Origin: Amphibalanus amphitrite
Taxonomy: Eukaryota; Arthropoda; Thecostraca; Balanomorpha; Balanidae
Length of the DNA stretch: 64,000 nt
NCBI RefSeq assembly: GCF_019059575.1
Contig: NW_024882763.1
Location: 62,001 to 126,000, forward strand
Direction of reading: 5' to 3'
Made by a program: the position numbers and the translations under genes. Below, in pieces: positions 11,573 to 22,672 of the stretch. The notes under the pieces were generated by a model. It was not told where the DNA came from, did no database searches, and saw only the letters and a program-made list of their open reading frames with translations. Each line of letters starts with the position of its first letter. Positions within the stretch are counted from its first letter, which is position 1.

Positions 11573-13674
11573 ATGTCTAGCCTTTTCTTCAAGCGGAGGC
11601 TTTCAGGAAGGGACTACCGTATCAAAGTGTTTCGTTTCGCAAAAAGGTGTCAAGTGACCATTCAAGACATTATTACTTCAGCCACTTGGAAAGGGAGCTT
11701 CGACCAAGCGTGCATTGAAACGATGACGCGCAAGACTGGTCGCTTCGTTCCCTTTGAAATGTTCCTGTCGCTGCTTTTGACGAGTCTACGGAACGGCATG
11801 TACGAATCGCAACTCGGTTTGATGACGTTCAGGGACTTGCAAAATTTATTCAAGGAAGAAGTCAGCCCGGCAATCGCGAAGCAGATGGACGAAGAGAACC
11901 GACGTTATCTTATCCTCACCGTCAACCAGCCAATGATGTAAGTGCGTCTTGAGTCTGACATGGACAGATCCCACTTTTGACCGCGCCATCATTTGATCTG
12001 CTCGATTGTCACGATATCGGATTGATTTATTTAATGCTTACACGTGTCAGGGGGATCTAAACCAACTTTGCAACGATATTGCACGCTCTTGACTTGCATC
12101 ATGACACTGCACACACCATAATTTAGTTTGCCACCGGCTTACGCCGCACTAACACGGTTTCGCCGGTAATCCATCCCTTGTTTGTCGTCATTCTATCGCC
12201 CAGTGTTTTATTAAGCCAGTCAGCTTATTATTGCCCTGATTAAGATTTATAGTGCTGGGGTTATTTTGGCACGTGTTAAACATATCCAGTTTACTTTGCA
12301 GGCTATATATAGTAGAGATAGACAAGCTGGGGTCATTAAGCGCTTTCTGATATGATAGGGTGCGAGTCATCTGAGCCCGTAGGGCTCTCTGGGTTTTAGC
12401 ACCGTGTTTAGAGGCCGTTCCGTTGTTTATTTTGTTTCAGAACACACTATCCACTTCCTCTGCTGTACACTCAGTGTCCGGATCCTGAGCTGATGAGTAT
12501 GACCAAGCTGGAGCTGCAGAGCAGCATGGCTGCCAGCGCAGGCGACTGTCCTGGCGCCGTATCTCAACAGCCTTGTCATCCACATCAGACTAGTCCCTCG
12601 TTGAAACGACCAGTGAGAAAGAAAGAACGCTCTTCGGAGTCGGTTCGGCCGCGCTCTCGTAAGATCTCCTTCGGCAAGGGCGACTTCCTCCAGCGGGTGA
12701 TGGGTGAGCAGATCGAGAGAGCACTGAATGACAGCTTCGGCCAAGCTGCCGGCGGGGAAACAGTCGAGTCTCTGCGCCTCGAGCTGCGAGAACAGGCCAG
12801 GGATTTCAAACACGAGCTGGCGCGTCTCCGTCGAGAAAACGAGCGGCTGCGTCGGCGCGTCGAGGAGATGAAGATCCGTGAGATGGAGCTCGCCTCTGAG
12901 CTGGTGCGGGTGACTGAGAGGCAGCGACTGAACCTGCCGCCGGCCTCGGAGCGGACGGCCACGCCGCGGTGCCGGTCGTCTTCCCCGGGCCGGTACGGAC
13001 GGCGGCGCGGCCACGGCTCGGGCAGCACCGGCAGCCTGGCGTCGCAGACCCCGCGCGCCGCCCGATCACTCTTCAACTTTTTCGACACGGACGAGGCGTG
13101 GTCGGGCCGGAGAGCGTCGCTGGAGCGGCGCCGCTCCTCGCCGGCGCTGCGCGACGAGCCGGCAGAGCGCAGCCGCCGCCTGCGCGCCAACATGCGCTCC
13201 AAGAGCCTGGACGACACGCGCGCCCACGCCGCCCTCGAGCGGTACCTGTGCTCGCCGGGCCGGCGCTGCTACCGCCGAGCCGAGTCGAGCGACCGGCGCC
13301 ACCGCTGGGAGGAGCCCGAGCGCGCCCGACCGCGCGGCTGGACCGCCTTCGACCCGGGACAGTATGTCCGCGAGCGGCGGGAGGCGCCGCCGCGGCAGCG
13401 CAGCTCGGACCGGGAGCCGGCGGCCCGGCGGCCGGCGGCTCCGGCAGCCTGTGCTCCGGCTCCCAGCTGCGCTCCGGTGCCGGCCCCTCGGTCCCGCTCC
13501 CGGCCGCGGCCGCGGAGGAAGGGGGTGGCGCGGGTGGCGGCGGCGGCGCCCAACCAGCCGCCGCCGCCGCCGGAGCGCTGGGAGGATGTGGGAGACTCGG
13601 CCGTGGCCGGGATGCGCCAGCTGGAGACCAGACTGAGAAACCTGCAGCGGATGCTGGCCGAAAAACTGACCTGA
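11573..13674 (+). CDS. CCDC61: CCDC61 / VFL3 homologue, basal-body coiled-coil protein
   Basis: Two exons, 11573-11937 and 12441-13674 (phase 2; donor GTAAGT, acceptor TTTGTTTCAG), give 532 residues against about 512 in the human protein. The N-terminal region (about 1-145) matches the XRCC4/SAS-6-like head of CCDC61: KGSFDQACIETMTRKTGRF, then RRYLIL, then across the intron HYPLPLLYTQCPDPEL, close to human HYPLPLPYQGKPDP. A charged coiled coil follows (LRRENERLRRRVEEMK), then an Arg/Ser-rich low-complexity region, a conserved short WTAFDPGQYVRERRE segment, and a C-terminal helix (RQLETRLRNLQRMLAEKL), all in the order seen in the human protein. Family role: centriole and basal-body anchoring and orientation, in association with ciliary rootlets and microtubules. 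The very high GC of exon 2 produces long antisense open frames, which are not genes. Confidence 0.93.
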
Positions 13675-13935
13675 CAGTGAGCTGGGGAGGATCTACTCTT
13701 CATTGGTGTCAGAGGTGGAAGTTCATTGCAACGTGAGGAGCCGCCAGCGCTCAGCAAGATTACGGCAGAGTCTAATTTTGGTTAGCTGAACTTCGTATTT
13801 TAACGGCTCATTGACCGTACTACAGCGGGTATGTATATTGAAGCACCAGATTGCGAGTGCTGGTAGCTGATCAATGATCCTATGCTATTTTTACGAACTA
13901 TTTTCGTATAATTGTTGATCATGTTCTGAGCTCAC

Positions 13936-13941
13936 AATAAA
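13936..13941 (+). terminator. poly(A) signal AATAAA for the CCDC61-like gene
   Basis: AATAAA 262 bp after the stop codon at 13674, in an AT-rich stretch. It is the first perfect signal found. Confidence 0.6.
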
Positions 13942-16096
13942 CCACGGCATTTTAATGCAAACGGCTCGACGTTTAACCATTTACCAGGTCAACGGCGGAT
14001 CGCTTGCGGATTTCGCCATGTTTGCTTCAATTTAATTTCAGTTTTAATTTCATTTCATTTTTTCACGGCATAGCCAACCATCTCGCGATGACTCAGGGTG
14101 CTGAGTGTTTTACAACAGAGTGCCTTTTGACCTTATCGTTTTAATTGGCCGAGCTTGATTTATGGTCGTCTAGTTTGGGTCATGGGTGTGTTTGCCAAGC
14201 CATCGCGGGGCCATGGTTGAGATCCTTTATTTTTTCTTTTAAATAAAATATGCATGAGACTTAGTTCAAACCAGCAATTGGTTACAAACACCCGAACGAT
14301 CAGGTGATTCGTGACTTCATATTTGACCTCGTATTTGTCCACAACGGAGGTAAAAATTAACCTACAAAGCACTACTTGTTGAGCCCTTTGTATTTCGTCA
14401 GTTTTTATTCATGCTCGAAAAACGAGTTGTCGCATTCTTCGCCTAGCTTTTCCACCCTTCCTGGCGCAAAAAAAAATCCTTCTCGCAAATACCTATCCTA
14501 TACCACATGGTATAAGAAGGGCCACATGAGAACCGTGAATAGAAGCTTGCAAGAAGCGTGGATCACCAGAAATTCGAGAAGGTACCTACCTTTTTCGTTG
14601 GCCTGTGAAGGCCTGTGGCTCTTCAGTGTCGTTTCAGTCACCGCTTCCTTCTGCTGCTGTTGTACCTCCTGCTGCTGCTGCTTCTGGTAGTTGTGCTCGT
14701 AGTCAGCCTCGCAGCGTCTCCCCGTCTGACCATTCCCTCCCTTCCTCCTCCTCTCCTCCCGGCGCCGGCACCCTCCCTCTCCCTCCACCGCCGGCTGAGC
14801 AGTGGCGCTCCCAGAGGGGCGCTCTCTGCTTCCACACCTCGTGGCCGGCAGCTCCTATACGATTAGATACTCGGCTCAGATAGGCTGATCCGTCCCCGGT
14901 CCTGCCGCCCGATCACAGCGCCTGTCAGACCGTGTGCGTTGGTTATCTCCGACATATTCCGGCGCTGTGGTGACGGGCCGTGCTCAAACACAAAAGGCCA
15001 CCTGCGTGGGGCCCCATGACTAAGAGGATTAACGAGCCAGCACCTGTGACGTGCGTGAGTGGTTATGTGTCAGCGGTATGAGAGAATCGAAGAAACTGAG
15101 CCCAAGGGAGGTTACAGCGATGTAGGTACAGTAGTTAGTTCGCTACCGTGATGAGCCAAAATATTGCTGCTCATGAATAGCATGAAGCGCGGGAGAGGGG
15201 TGCATTCTCTTTTCTACGGTGTTACTTGTGCCGCTTCCTTTCATGGGCTTCCGTTTTGGCGGACGCATCAGCACACAAGCTTTGCGCACCCAGTACCCAC
15301 CCATCATTCCAATGTACCTACTTTCAAATATAGGCCGTTACGTCGCATGCTAATTAATCATTCCAAAGGAAATTAAAACGCTTGAACGGTAGTCACTTGA
15401 CACATACCCAGCCTTCATTGGACGATATTGACTGGACGCTCTCAAACCGACGCCGGGAAATTTCCCCCTTGCTCAGTCACTAGATGGCACTGGTGGTTTT
15501 AACTGGGTGGTAGGCTGTCCCGCAGGGCATCATGTTAGTGGATATTCGTGCCGCTAGATGGCACTGGGAGTGTGCGCCTGCATATATCCTGTACCGCATA
15601 GCCCCAAACCGCGAGTTCCGGTGCTAAGGGCTGATTGATAACTCATGTTGCGTCGGTGATCGTATTGAACCTTGCCAAATCTAAAGATTTCCTTATGCTT
15701 CTTGATAGTCTTTATTTCGGCCATGAAATGTGTAGTGAGGCTTGGGTGGTCCGTGCCATATGCATTCGCCGTTTCGCGACAGCTATAATTTCACGGATAG
15801 TGACACCTGTTCGTCGCCAGGGATAGATGAAAGACTTCCACCGTAGCAAAAAAAAAAAAGAAATAATAAGCCGACTGGCTTTACTTTGAATTCTACAGTA
15901 TGTATTGTCAATATGTGGTGAATGAGCACCGGCATTCTTCGTCGTTTTTGTTGGCGCTCTTTGCGTGGATTACGTGTAGCAGAGATGCTGGTTGCGAGAA
16001 GGGGCGTGTGTCTTGTCATAGTGCCATGTTGCTTTGCTAAAAAAGCACGCATTTAGGGCTAGACTATGCTTGTCCGTCGTGTATTTGGTCAGTGCT
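13942..16096. other. spacer with CTG repeat and paired CTAGATGGCACTGG motifs
   Basis: No supported gene. A CTG-type trinucleotide run lies at about 14651-14686; on the minus strand it creates a Gln-rich open frame that I do not accept as a gene. Two copies of CTAGATGGCACTGG lie at about 15480-15493 and 15554-15567. TTTATT at 15711-15716 is a minus-strand AATAAA. Confidence 0.5.
15711..15716 (-). terminator. candidate poly(A) signal for the second GPCR gene
   Basis: AATAAA on the minus strand, 381 bp beyond the stop at 16097, in AT-rich sequence. Confidence 0.5.
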
Positions 16097-17197
16097 CTAA
16101 TCGGACCTCCGACAGCGCTTATGCTCCAACAATAACCTGCGATACCCACTGCGAATCTCACGCGAGAACAGTATGTTCAGGAACGGGTTCGCTGCTAGCG
16201 TGAACAGCTCCAGGTTGTTGCCAACTGCTCGCCACACTTGGTAACTCGTGTAGCCTTTGGTCAGCTTCATCTTGCCCTGGGCCGCCCACACGAACAGCAG
16301 CGCAGAGAACACGTTCGAGATGATGCTCAGAGCCGAGATGGCCGGCAGCATGTAGGCGGCCCGTAGCCGGTGACCGCTGGCGCGCCGCCTCTGCCTCGGC
16401 GAGCTACCGACACTCGCTCCAGTGCCGTACACGCTCGACTCGACCAGCTCGATCACCGGCGGTGGCGCCACCTGTGTGGTCGGTCTGCTGCAGCAGCACC
16501 GCCGCCAGGCGGCCGGAGCGGGAAACACCTGCCCGCCGGCCCTCGCCGCCAGGCCGCGCACCACCAGTACGTTGTTGATTAGGATTCCGGCGGCGGGCAG
16601 CAGCCGCACGACGACCTGCAGTAGCCACTGGTAGACCATCCAGGCTGTGGTATAGGTGAACCCCTCCTGACGCAGCACGTACCCTCCAATCTCCTCATCC
16701 AGCTCTACCTGAGACTGGAACACCATCGGCATGAACAGCGTCATGGACACGGCCAGGGTGCAGGCGATCCTGAGGAAGGCCACGTCGCCCGTCTCCTCGG
16801 CGAGATACGAGGTGGGCCGCGTCACCGCTACTCGCCTGTTAGCAGACAGCCAGAAGGTGATCCACACCCCCGACGCCAGGCACGTGTTCGTTAGAGGTTT
16901 GTTCAGATGGGCGGCGTAGAAGGCGAGTGCCAGCGGCGCGCCGGTGCAGGGGTGCGCCGACTCCTGCGACAGCAGATAGGCGAACACGGAGCAGAAGCAG
17001 AGTCCGATCAGGTCGGCCACGGACAGCCACAGCAGGTAGGTGTAGACGGTGAGCGCGCGCAGCGGCGGCCGGCGCAGCACCAGCAGGTTGGCCAGGTTGG
17101 CCACCACTCCCACGGCGCAGATGGCCTGCGAGCACCAGCCGTAGGCCGCGTGCGCCAGCCGCTCCAGCCGCGCGTCAGAGGCCGGGCACGGCTCCAT
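16097..17197 (-). CDS. orphan rhodopsin-like GPCR with NRR in place of DRY
   Basis: Intronless, 366 residues, seven hydrophobic segments. TM2 has LSVADLIGLC. TM3 ends WLSANRRVAVTRP, so the DRY acidic residue is replaced by Asn. TM7 has LAANPFLNILFS, an NPxxN variant of NPxxY. The third intracellular loop is long (about 70 residues) and basic, with a CCCSR patch. The start has a good context (GCGCCCATGG) and gives a short N-terminus without a signal peptide. As in the receptor at 9871-10896, no second-loop cysteine is seen; the two look like diverged members of one FMRFamide-receptor-like group, on the same strand with the CCDC61-like gene between them. Loss of the DRY acid often changes basal activity in this class, but function is unknown here. 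Confidence 0.83.
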   Translation of the reverse strand: MEPCPASDARLERLAHAAYGWCSQAICAVGVVANLANLLVLRRPPLRALTVYTYLLWLSVADLIGLCFCSVFAYLLSQESAHPCTGAPLALAFYAAHLNKPLTNTCLASGVWITFWLSANRRVAVTRPTSYLAEETGDVAFLRIACTLAVSMTLFMPMVFQSQVELDEEIGGYVLRQEGFTYTTAWMVYQWLLQVVVRLLPAAGILINNVLVVRGLAARAGGQVFPAPAAWRRCCCSRPTTQVAPPPVIELVESSVYGTGASVGSSPRQRRRASGHRLRAAYMLPAISALSIISNVFSALLFVWAAQGKMKLTKGYTSYQVWRAVGNNLELFTLAANPFLNILFSREIRSGYRRLLLEHKRCRRSD

Positions 17198-18102
17198 GGG
17201 CGCCGGCGGTCACCAGGGGACGGGATGTGCGGAGAGCGAAACTTCCAACGGGAGCCGCCAGCTAGTGAGATCCGAGCTTGCTCGACGTCCAAATGATGTC
17301 CAATGTCCATTAATTCAGTGGGTAAGCTGATATCGCCATTCTTTTAGCAGAGATATGGAGTTTTGTTCCTTGGTTAGAAAGTTCTCCTATTTTCACACGG
17401 TATTTTGTGCTATCGTCTCATTGCCATTCATAACTTCTCTCTCACGGAAATCATAAAAGCACTACTGGTCGTGGTCTGTTCAACAAGCTAAGACACTGAG
17501 CTAACGCTTTGCCTCATTTTCAGTCGTCGCCTATCACTTCTTTACACCAGAAGTCCACTCCACATTGCATATCAACACAGGCGCAGATCACTAACGAGCA
17601 CAGCACACGGTCCTCCGCCGTCCCCCCGGGTCGGTCCCACACTGACTGACATATGGCCCTCTGCGACCCTGGGCTGGCCCGTCGGCCATCGCCAACCGAT
17701 CGCCGATTATTGTTGACCTCGGGTCGGCCCGGTACATAACGCCTCGGGCAGTCCCGCCCCAGGCTATCCGCCGCGCCGTGTCATTCCCGCCGTCATCTGG
17801 GGTCATATACGCGTGTCGCGTGGGTGTGTACCGTCTGCGCACTGCACACAGGAGATATGCGGTAATGACCAATCATACGACGGTTATCGGGCGAGCATAT
17901 CGTCCGTTGGCTGACATTCGATGGAGCATCTTCCAGGCAAGCCGCAAGGTCATATGTAGTCACGTTGGTTGTATTCTTTGTTTCCAGGCAATGCTCGATT
18001 CGAGCTGGCTGGTTAATTGTGTCGCTGTAGTTTCTTCTCGTGAAGGACCTGTTGTCTTGCTGTTGTCTTGCAAAGTTGCATGTTTGGTCATCCAATAGGC
18101 GG
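17198..18102. other. spacer upstream of the second GPCR
   Basis: No gene recognised. Short open frames on both strands lack domains or splice context. The first 100 bp is GC-rich and may hold the promoter. Confidence 0.4.
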
Positions 18103-18366
18103 ATCCAGAAAGACGGTCTGAGGTCTCGGACGTTGCGGGGAACATAGGTACCTTCGAAGAAGTTTCTCTGAATTCAAAAAAATCGTCGGGTTTCGTTTCC
18201 TCACACACTGCTGTGGAGTTGGAAGCAAACTTTTCCCGATGAAAGTTATCAAGCTTCCTTCTTATTAGAAAAACGACAAAGTTTCACTGATATTAGATTT
18301 TCTTTTGGGCGCTGCGAGGGGGACATTTGCTGGCTCCTAAGAAACACCCCCTTGATCCGCAAGTGG
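18103..18366. repeat. dispersed repeat, copy 1 (related to 53400-53645)
   Basis: Begins near GGCGGATCCA and ends near TTGATCCGC, so it has short inverted ends. It shares CGGTCTC/GAGGTCTCGGACG, GCAAACTTTT, a TTAGAAAAACGACAAA/TTTCA block and GGGCGCTGCGAGG in the same order with 53400-53645. Probably a small non-autonomous DNA element. Confidence 0.55.
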
Positions 18367-18716
18367 GTGATCAACCATCACATGTGACATACACATGCAT
18401 TGTCCGTGTAAAACAAATTCATGTCCCTTTCCTTTCCTTTGATAATCCCATGATGAATTCCTTTCCTTTGATAATCCTTTGATAATTTGATAAGTCCCAA
18501 CTCGTTGCATGTAAAATGCACATGTAATCGAAAATCTAAGCGTAACTATAACGCCTATAACCTCCGCCATGCCCCCTCAAAAATTGATTTCATGTGTGCA
18601 TAACTATTTTGGAGTAGGTAGGTAAGGGGTAAGCCAAATGCCAATGTATATTAAAAGCAATGTTTGCAATCGATGTTTGTGTAGCTCGATGCGTTTTATT
18701 TTGAGTCTGCTATGCA
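18367..18716. other. spacer
   Basis: AT-rich. Contains a locally repeated TCCTTTCCTTTGATAATCC motif (about 18430-18480). No gene seen. Confidence 0.4.
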
Positions 18717-18787
18717 TTGTATTCCAGGGCCTATTTTAAGACAATTGGACTGGGGTGGCCAGGCAGTGGTGGCGCCCCTGTCTCTTG

Positions 18788-18856
18788 TGTGGGCGCCTCC
18801 CCCCCCCCCCCACCGAAATACTGCTGTGCGCAGCATTTCGATGGGGGGGGGGGCGT
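18788..18856. repeat. long hairpin with C-run and G-run arms
   Basis: A run of 14 C, ACCGAAATACTGCT, a short loop, AGCATTTCGATG, then a run of 11-12 G form a near-perfect inverted repeat inside the left part of the hAT element. Confidence 0.75.
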
Positions 18857-19124
18857 CGCAATCGAGTCTCAGAATCTTTTCTTTGTGACGGTAGTACGTA
18901 AGGGCTAACGTTTCGGGAAAGTGTCTGGAGGCCTTTGTTGGCATAGTTTTTTTTCTAACATAGCCCTTTCGGGCGATGCATGGAAAGAATTAAGCCAAAA
19001 GTCGGCTGTGCATGGTGCAACCCCCTTTCGTCAGAGAACTTTTACTGCTTATGCCGATGGCCCTCAAATCCCCCCCCCCCCCCGATCCGTCCATGATAAA
19101 CACCTTCCCATACCAAGAAGCCGG

Positions 19125-21776
19125 CGTCACTCGAGGTCACTTTATCTTGAAATTTCGATATCGATGACCTAAGGTCAGGTCAATTTTTTGACCTCTCCAT
19201 TAGGTATAAGTCAATGGGAGAAAATTGAAAAGCGCCTGTTTTAGACGAACGCCATTCTAAACATTTTCAAACACTAAATTACGAGTTAACATGACACGCT
19301 GAACCAGAAAATGGCACCCGTGACCCCTCGTTATGCCCCCGAGGTCATATCAGGTCACGAATGGTATCTAACAGTTTTTCGCTAATAACTTCTGATAGAG
19401 GCAAGCTAGAGCGATGAAAACGCCTCAGATGTGTTTGGCTCGACGATACGGATCGACTGATATCCAACATGACCATTTCCGGTCAGGTCATTACCTTGAC
19501 CTGTAGTCAAATTTTCAAGTTGACCTTTCAAGGTCAAATTATAGTTCATTCGACGCGTCTAGACGAGAGGAACACCATGCTGGCAAAAATACTGTCGTGT
19601 CTCTCTTGAGTCAAAAGTTATTGAAGAAAACGAAGTTTTTGCACTCTGGAGGCTAAACCGTTGACCTGAGGTCAAACCTGAGAACATTATTCAGAAAGCC
19701 CTGTAAAAGAGCTATCGATTGCGCTTTTCCGCGGCGCTGCACACTGGTCGGAAACGCCCTCACGAGAGGCCACGGGCGATTCCGGAGTTTCGGATTATTT
19801 TTTATATAGATCGATTTGAAATTGATCAAATTATTATACTTAGGCCAAAAAACTAATCCGGGTGACCAAAAATAACTGTAATCAACCCCCGAAGATGGGG
19901 TATCCCAGAACTCGGAAACTGACGCGGAGCAAGAGGTTTCTTGAGCCGGATATTCAGAGTCTTATTGCTGATAAACACCAAATTGAAATCCCACATATTA
20001 TGCATCAAAATGTTCGTTATGAAGTTGCCGACTGGTCAGTGCAAATTTTTTGGTATATTTTTTACCTAACTAAGATATACTGTAGCTTTTTTATGAAGGC
20101 TCTCCTACAGTGATTCTGGAATATAACTGCAAAGTTTAGGTAAGGAAACAACAGGTAGTCCCATCTAGTCCCACTCTGATTTTTTGTGAGCTGAAGCAGG
20201 ATTTAAATTTACACCAGGGCAACATAAAAGCTAACTGCGCATATTTGCGCAAAATTTGCAGGAGCCGCTCTTCCTACCCAAGTACCGCCCGCCCCGCCCC
20301 AGTTTCGGCTCGGCCGCCGCGCCCGGCTTACGCTGACCTATGTGGCCTGCACGCATCCATGCGTAGTTGACTGGTCATTAAAAACAGATGCGCTTGAGTT
20401 TATGAATTTTGTGAAAAGCGCGTTTTATGTATGCATTTATGTATGCATTGACATCAAAAGCCTTCCACATATTGCGTGGCGATTACGGCTTGCATTTAGA
20501 GAGCCTTGCTATTGACAGCCATCACTCGGCTGAAGAAAGTGGAAATTGAAACCTTCGTGAATATAAGACGCCGCAAATATAGGACACCTGTCACTGACGT
20601 CGGGTTACCTTGGGCCGTCTTTTTATATTAGATCACAATTCCGGTATTTAACCCTGGCCGGACCGATTGGTTTTCTATATTGACCGGGAAGGGTTGGTAC
20701 AACTCCCTCGCCGTTTCGCCTCTAATTGAGCTAGAGCCTCGCGGAAAAAAAACGAGCTTGTGTGCCGTTATAAGACGCAACAATTAGGTACTACCCGATT
20801 TTAAGGTCTTAGGTCAGCCAGTGGCCTCTTAGGTCAGGTAAGTGCCACAAGGCACGGGCTCGGTTTTAGGTTAATTACTTTGCCAAAAATGGTCGCACTG
20901 CCGCGATTTTGGCATCATCGTGTTTGTCTAGCTCAGGCGCGTTGAATGCTATACTTGGTGTTCGGGTGAAGTCAACTTAAGGTGTTAACCTCGGGTCAGG
21001 GTCAGGTCGGGGCCCCTTAGGTCACGAAAATGGTTGAAGGAGGTCATATCGCATATCATTCGATTCGGCAGGTCTTCCTGAGTCCAATGGTGGCTTTCCC
21101 GACTCTCTAGCTCCATCTGATCAGGAGTTATTGACAAAAAACTTATATGGCCTTAGTGACGTCATAAATGACGTCACGCAAAGTCAACAACGCTAAAGTG
21201 AAGCACTGGACCTTGCAAGGAGCGCATGAAACCATTCCCGGTGCCCGAATAGCAGCTCCCAATTTCCCTTGTTGACTTAAAGTGGTGCTAGATCCTGTAT
21301 TATACTCAATTATGACGTCATAACTTAACAGATTCACGCCATATATTTAGTGCTTGACATCCAAATGATAGCTTACATATGACAGAGAAGGTATGCAAAG
21401 TTTTATGAAGTTTGCTTCACTAGTTGTGGAATAACAAGCAAAAAACTTTTGCGGAAAGGCCGCTGGCCTCTCGCTGGAGCGTTTCCGACCAGTGTGCGCT
21501 GTAGCTCTATTGGTTCCCGAGTTGTCCGTCGGCAGTTTCGAAAAATGTTGAAATAACAAAATTTGAACTTTGATGACCTTTGGTGACCTGACCTTTGACC
21601 TGACCTAAAAAATAACAAGTGGGTATTTTCGTCATGGTTTTTGACGTTCTTTCGGATGCCGCTTACCGCGTGTCGCTACTTGGCCCAGGAGCCGACTTAG
21701 AAGGGGGGTGTTCAAATCCCCGCCCCCCCCCCCCCCAGCAGGGCGTGGAAATCCAGGACCCCCAGCGGGGCGCGGG
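19125..21776 (-). mobile_element. truncated copy of the AGGTCA-rich TTAA element family
   Basis: In opposite orientation to 33918-35098. 19125-19735 matches the inverse of about 34190-34830, and 21502-21776 matches the inverse of 33918-34200, including the end GCGCGGG/TTAA (TTAA at 21777-21780). The end near 19125 has lost its terminal repeat. The two halves are separated by the 1757-bp element at 19740-21496, which must have arrived later. Confidence 0.75.
19740..21496. mobile_element. Transib-like non-autonomous transposon
   Basis: Terminal inverted repeat CACACTGGTCGGAAACGC...CGAGAGGCCA at both ends (about 33 bp with a few mismatches), flanked by the 5-bp duplication CGCTG (19735-19739 and 21497-21501). 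The empty site is seen in the related element near 34200, whose inverse reads GGCGCTGTAG. A GC-rich 5-bp duplication and a CACA-type, recombination-signal-like heptamer at the tips are features of Transib. Inside, AT-rich sequence and GGTCA motifs; the only open frames (for example 19862-20113) are short and show no transposase motif. Class assignment is inference from the ends only. Confidence 0.65.
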
Positions 21777-21894
21777 TTAAACCGCCGCTCGCCAGATTTT
21801 TCTCTTGGAAATACCCTCGTCAGAAGCAATGCGTGCACGTGCGTTTGAAAATCCATTGTTGATCACACGGCCTGTCTCATAGCCACATGACAAA

Positions 21895-22062
21895 TTTAAT
21901 TTTGCGGCCGATACTGATAGGGCTCCCAAAGGTGCAGTTGGCGCCCCAGTAGTGGTGTGGCGCCCCAATCGTGTCTGGGCGCCCGAATGTTGATAGGGCT
22001 CTTCAGTCGTGGTAGGCGCCCAAGTGCTGGTAGGGCGCCCCATTGCCGGTAGTGTGTCCCAA
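21895..22062. repeat. GGCGCCCC minisatellite in the hAT element
   Basis: Degenerate units of 25-35 bp around GTAGTGGTGTGGCGCCCCAA. The pattern resumes after the SINE at about 22400-22465, so the SINE landed inside the array. Confidence 0.7.
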
Positions 22063-22070
22063 TCGAATTA

Positions 22071-22398
22071 GAGAGTCCCATAGCTCAGTTGGTAGAGCAC
22101 CGGACTCCCGGTAGTGAGAGCCCGGGTTCGAGTCGCTCCGGTGCTCGATATTTGAGACTCCTGACGGGGATGGTCTGCGGTTGGTGGGAGCAGCCGCAGC
22201 CAGTTGAAGTCAGTTGAGTGGGACAGGTTGTGTCCGGCTTTGAAGGGCACGTTAAACTTAGGCATCTAAATTATTCCGTTACCCGGAATTGCGCGATCGG
22301 ACGGTAGGGGTCGGGGTCTACGCAACAAGCTCTGCTTAGCGTGGGCTCCGACTCTGTCAATCCGTCCATTCAAACATTCAAGCTAAATTTATAAAAAA
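22071..22398 (+). mobile_element. tRNA-derived SINE
   Basis: Pol III A box TAGCTCAGTTGG (22081-22092) and B box GGTTCGAGTC (22125-22134) at tRNA spacing. The anticodon and acceptor stems do not pair, so this is not a working tRNA. A unique body of about 240 bp (with GGGCACGTTAAAC near 22245) follows, and it ends in an A/T-rich tail near 22398. It interrupts the GGCGCCCC array. Confidence 0.75.
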
Positions 22399-22672
22399 GT
22401 AGGGCGCCACAGTTGCGGCAGGGCGCCCCCAGTAGTGAGAGGGCATCCCATTGGTGGTGGTGGCGCCTCAGTGAGCCCTTTTCCCCCTGTCAAGCTGAGT
22501 TCGCCCCAAGAATGTGTCGCCTCCGTGATTGTCGGCAGCCAATATCTGTGGGCAGACTTTTGGGCTGTTTTGCACTGGGGTGGCAAAGCAAGACGACTGG
22601 GGTGGAAAACCGCACCACTGGGGTGGGTTTTGCCACCCCAGTTAACATGTTAAAATAGGCCCTGTTGTATTC

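Larger units (their letters stand above)
18725..22664. mobile_element. hAT-type non-autonomous element with nested insertions
   Basis: Terminal inverted repeats CAGGGCCTATTTTAA at both ends, each followed inward by an ACTGGGGTGGC motif, flanked by an exact 8-bp target duplication TTGTATTC (18717-18724 and 22665-22672). CAGGG ends with an 8-bp duplication are typical of hAT elements. Length is 3940 bp, much of it later insertions: a truncated TTAA-family copy, a Transib-like element and a SINE. Subterminal sequence is built of degenerate GGCGCCCC/GTAGTGG and ACTGGGGTGG repeats. No transposase reading frame. Confidence 0.85.

Noticed and set aside
12427-13757. Long minus-strand and shifted-frame open frames opposite CCDC61 exon 2
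   Set aside because: Arg/Ala/Gly-rich shadows caused by high GC; the plus-strand frame has the family matches.
14498-14788. Gln-rich minus-strand open frame
   Set aside because: The Gln run comes from a CTG simple repeat and nothing else supports a gene.
22071-22145. Functional tRNA gene
   Set aside because: A and B boxes are good, but anticodon and acceptor stems do not pair; it is a SINE head.
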